NCBI GenBank assembly: GCA_902795935.1
Contig: CADBMS010000195.1
Span: forward strand, 1 to 7,476
Direction: 5' to 3'
DNA: 7,476 bases
Source of the DNA: an uncultured Methanobrevibacter sp.
GTDB taxonomy: Archaea > Methanobacteriota > Methanobacteria > Methanobacteriales > Methanobacteriaceae
Position numbers and translations under genes: made by a program. Positions within the stretch are counted from its first letter, which is position 1. Each line of letters opens with the position of its first letter. Below, piece by piece: positions 7,185 to 7,476 of the stretch. Under the pieces are notes generated by a model. It worked only from the letters and a program-made list of their open reading frames with translations. It was not told where the DNA came from and made no database searches.

Positions 7185-7191
7185 ACCTCCT
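7185..7191 (-). promoter_or_regulatory. Ribosome-binding site of mrtB
   Basis: The minus strand reads AGGAGGT, then five bases, then ATG. This is close to a perfect match to the archaeal 16S 3' end and fixes the mrtB start. It also argues that the message has a leader, so the promoter is well upstream rather than at the ATG. Confidence 0.85.
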
Positions 7192-7213
7192 AAGCTATAA
7201 TTTATTAAAATAT

Positions 7214-7233
7214 AGTGATTTTAGAGAATCACT
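7214..7233. repeat. Inverted repeat in the mrt leader
   Basis: Perfect 7-bp arms AGTGATT (7214-7220) and AATCACT (7227-7233) surround a six-base spacer. It lies in the predicted untranslated leader, 35-54 bases before the mrtB ATG. It could be an mRNA hairpin or a protein-binding dyad. A related element, AGTGTTCTCT at 7284-7293, occurs in opposite orientation to the AGAGAATCACT part of this repeat. Confidence 0.5.
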
Positions 7234-7256
7234 TCTTTTTAATACAGTTTTAATAC

Positions 7257-7281
7257 CAATTATTTACAATTTAAATAATTG
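7257..7281. repeat. Perfect 10-bp-arm dyad at the predicted mrt start site
   Basis: CAATTATTTA (7257-7266), a five-base spacer, and TAAATAATTG (7272-7281) form a perfect inverted repeat. With the TATA box at 7303-7311 the predicted transcription start falls at about 7280, so the dyad would cover roughly +1 to +25. This is a classic place for a repressor operator, or for a hairpin at the mRNA 5' end. The composition is AT-rich, but ten matched pairs in a row is longer than the other dyads here. Confidence 0.55.
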
Positions 7282-7302
7282 TTAGTGTTCTCTAGTAATA
7301 AT

Positions 7303-7317
7303 CATATAAATATTTCC
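7303..7317 (-). promoter_or_regulatory. TATA box and BRE of the mrt operon
   Basis: Read on the minus strand, GGAAAT is followed by ATTTATATG, a good match to the archaeal TATA box with a purine-rich TFB-recognition element before it. Usual spacing puts transcription start near 7280 and a leader of about 100 bases before the mrtB ATG. Other AT-rich matches exist closer to the gene, but they would remove the Shine-Dalgarno from the message. Confidence 0.5.
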
Positions 7318-7332
7318 TTATGAAAAAAGGAT

Positions 7333-7374
7333 TATTGGAACTTTAAATTTAATTTTAAATTATTATGTCCAATA
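7333..7374. repeat. Spaced inverted repeat upstream of the mrt TATA box
   Basis: TATTGGA (7333-7339) and TCCAATA (7368-7374) are perfect inverted 7-mers 28 bases apart. Between them lie runs of TTTAAATTT and TTTTAAA. The pair sits about 15 bases upstream of the BRE, where an archaeal regulator could bind and act on the mrt promoter. Function is inferred from position only. Confidence 0.4.
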
Positions 7375-7405
7375 TTAATTAATTTAAATTGATTTTTATA
7401 GGTTA

Positions 7406-7476
7406 ATTGTTTAAATAAAATAGCACTGCTGGAAATGAAAGAAAAGTATTATTATATGATTGTTTAATAAATAGCA
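7406..7476. repeat. Imperfect direct repeat at the window edge
   Basis: ATTGTTTAAATAAAATAGCA (7406-7425) recurs as ATTGTTTAATAAATAGCA at 7459-7476, identical apart from two single-A length differences. The second copy is cut by the window end, so its full extent is unknown. No gene is supported in this stretch; short open frames on the minus strand have no recognisable protein character. Confidence 0.4.

Noticed and set aside
7409..7476. C-terminal coding fragment on the minus strand at the window end
   Set aside because: Two overlapping frames stay open only because stops are sparse here; their translations show no recognisable protein features.

Overview
The window is from an A+T-rich methanogenic archaeon. 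The decisive evidence is a complete four-gene methyl-coenzyme M reductase operon on the minus strand. Its order B-D-G-A, with no mcrC between D and G, is the layout of the isoenzyme II (mrt) operon of Methanobacteriales. Low G+C and AT-rich spacers fit Methanosphaera or Methanobrevibacter better than the thermophilic Methanothermobacter; the genus is inference.

Layout. Positions 1-102 hold the last 33 codons of an unidentified plus-strand gene, followed by a T9 run. Positions 265-1471 hold a UDP-glycosyltransferase of the GT1/GT28 type that is split into N- and C-terminal halves by a one-base frame change at about 783-789. A short perfect hairpin lies just after the break. An oligo-T terminator follows, then an alpha/beta hydrolase with an intact Ser-Asp-His triad (1548-2360). 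Positions 2361-2873 contain no intact gene, but include about 300 bp of a decayed insertion sequence: the last 71 codons of a DDE transposase with an intact Y-R-E-K signature, bounded by imperfect inverted ends. One of these ends occurs again, as an exact 18-bp direct copy, at 126-143, so the glycosyltransferase/hydrolase block sits between two IS-end copies.

Positions 7179-2874 (minus strand) are mrtB, mrtD, mrtG and mrtA, tightly packed, each with a Shine-Dalgarno-like site. MrtA, MrtB and MrtG together form the alpha2beta2gamma2 enzyme that releases methane from methyl-coenzyme M and coenzyme B using nickel cofactor F430; MrtD is the small assembly-associated protein. Residues contacting F430, coenzyme M and coenzyme B are present. 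A notable difference is that the alpha-subunit cysteine that is S-methylated in many MCRs is alanine here.

Positions 7180-7476 are the operon's control region: a strong Shine-Dalgarno, a TATA box near 7303-7311, and three inverted repeats. One is a perfect 10-bp-arm dyad lying on the predicted transcription start. No new multi-gene system was identified. The most interesting points are the Cys-to-Ala change in MrtA, the dyads at the mrt promoter, the split glycosyltransferase with its hairpin, and the IS ends around the accessory block.
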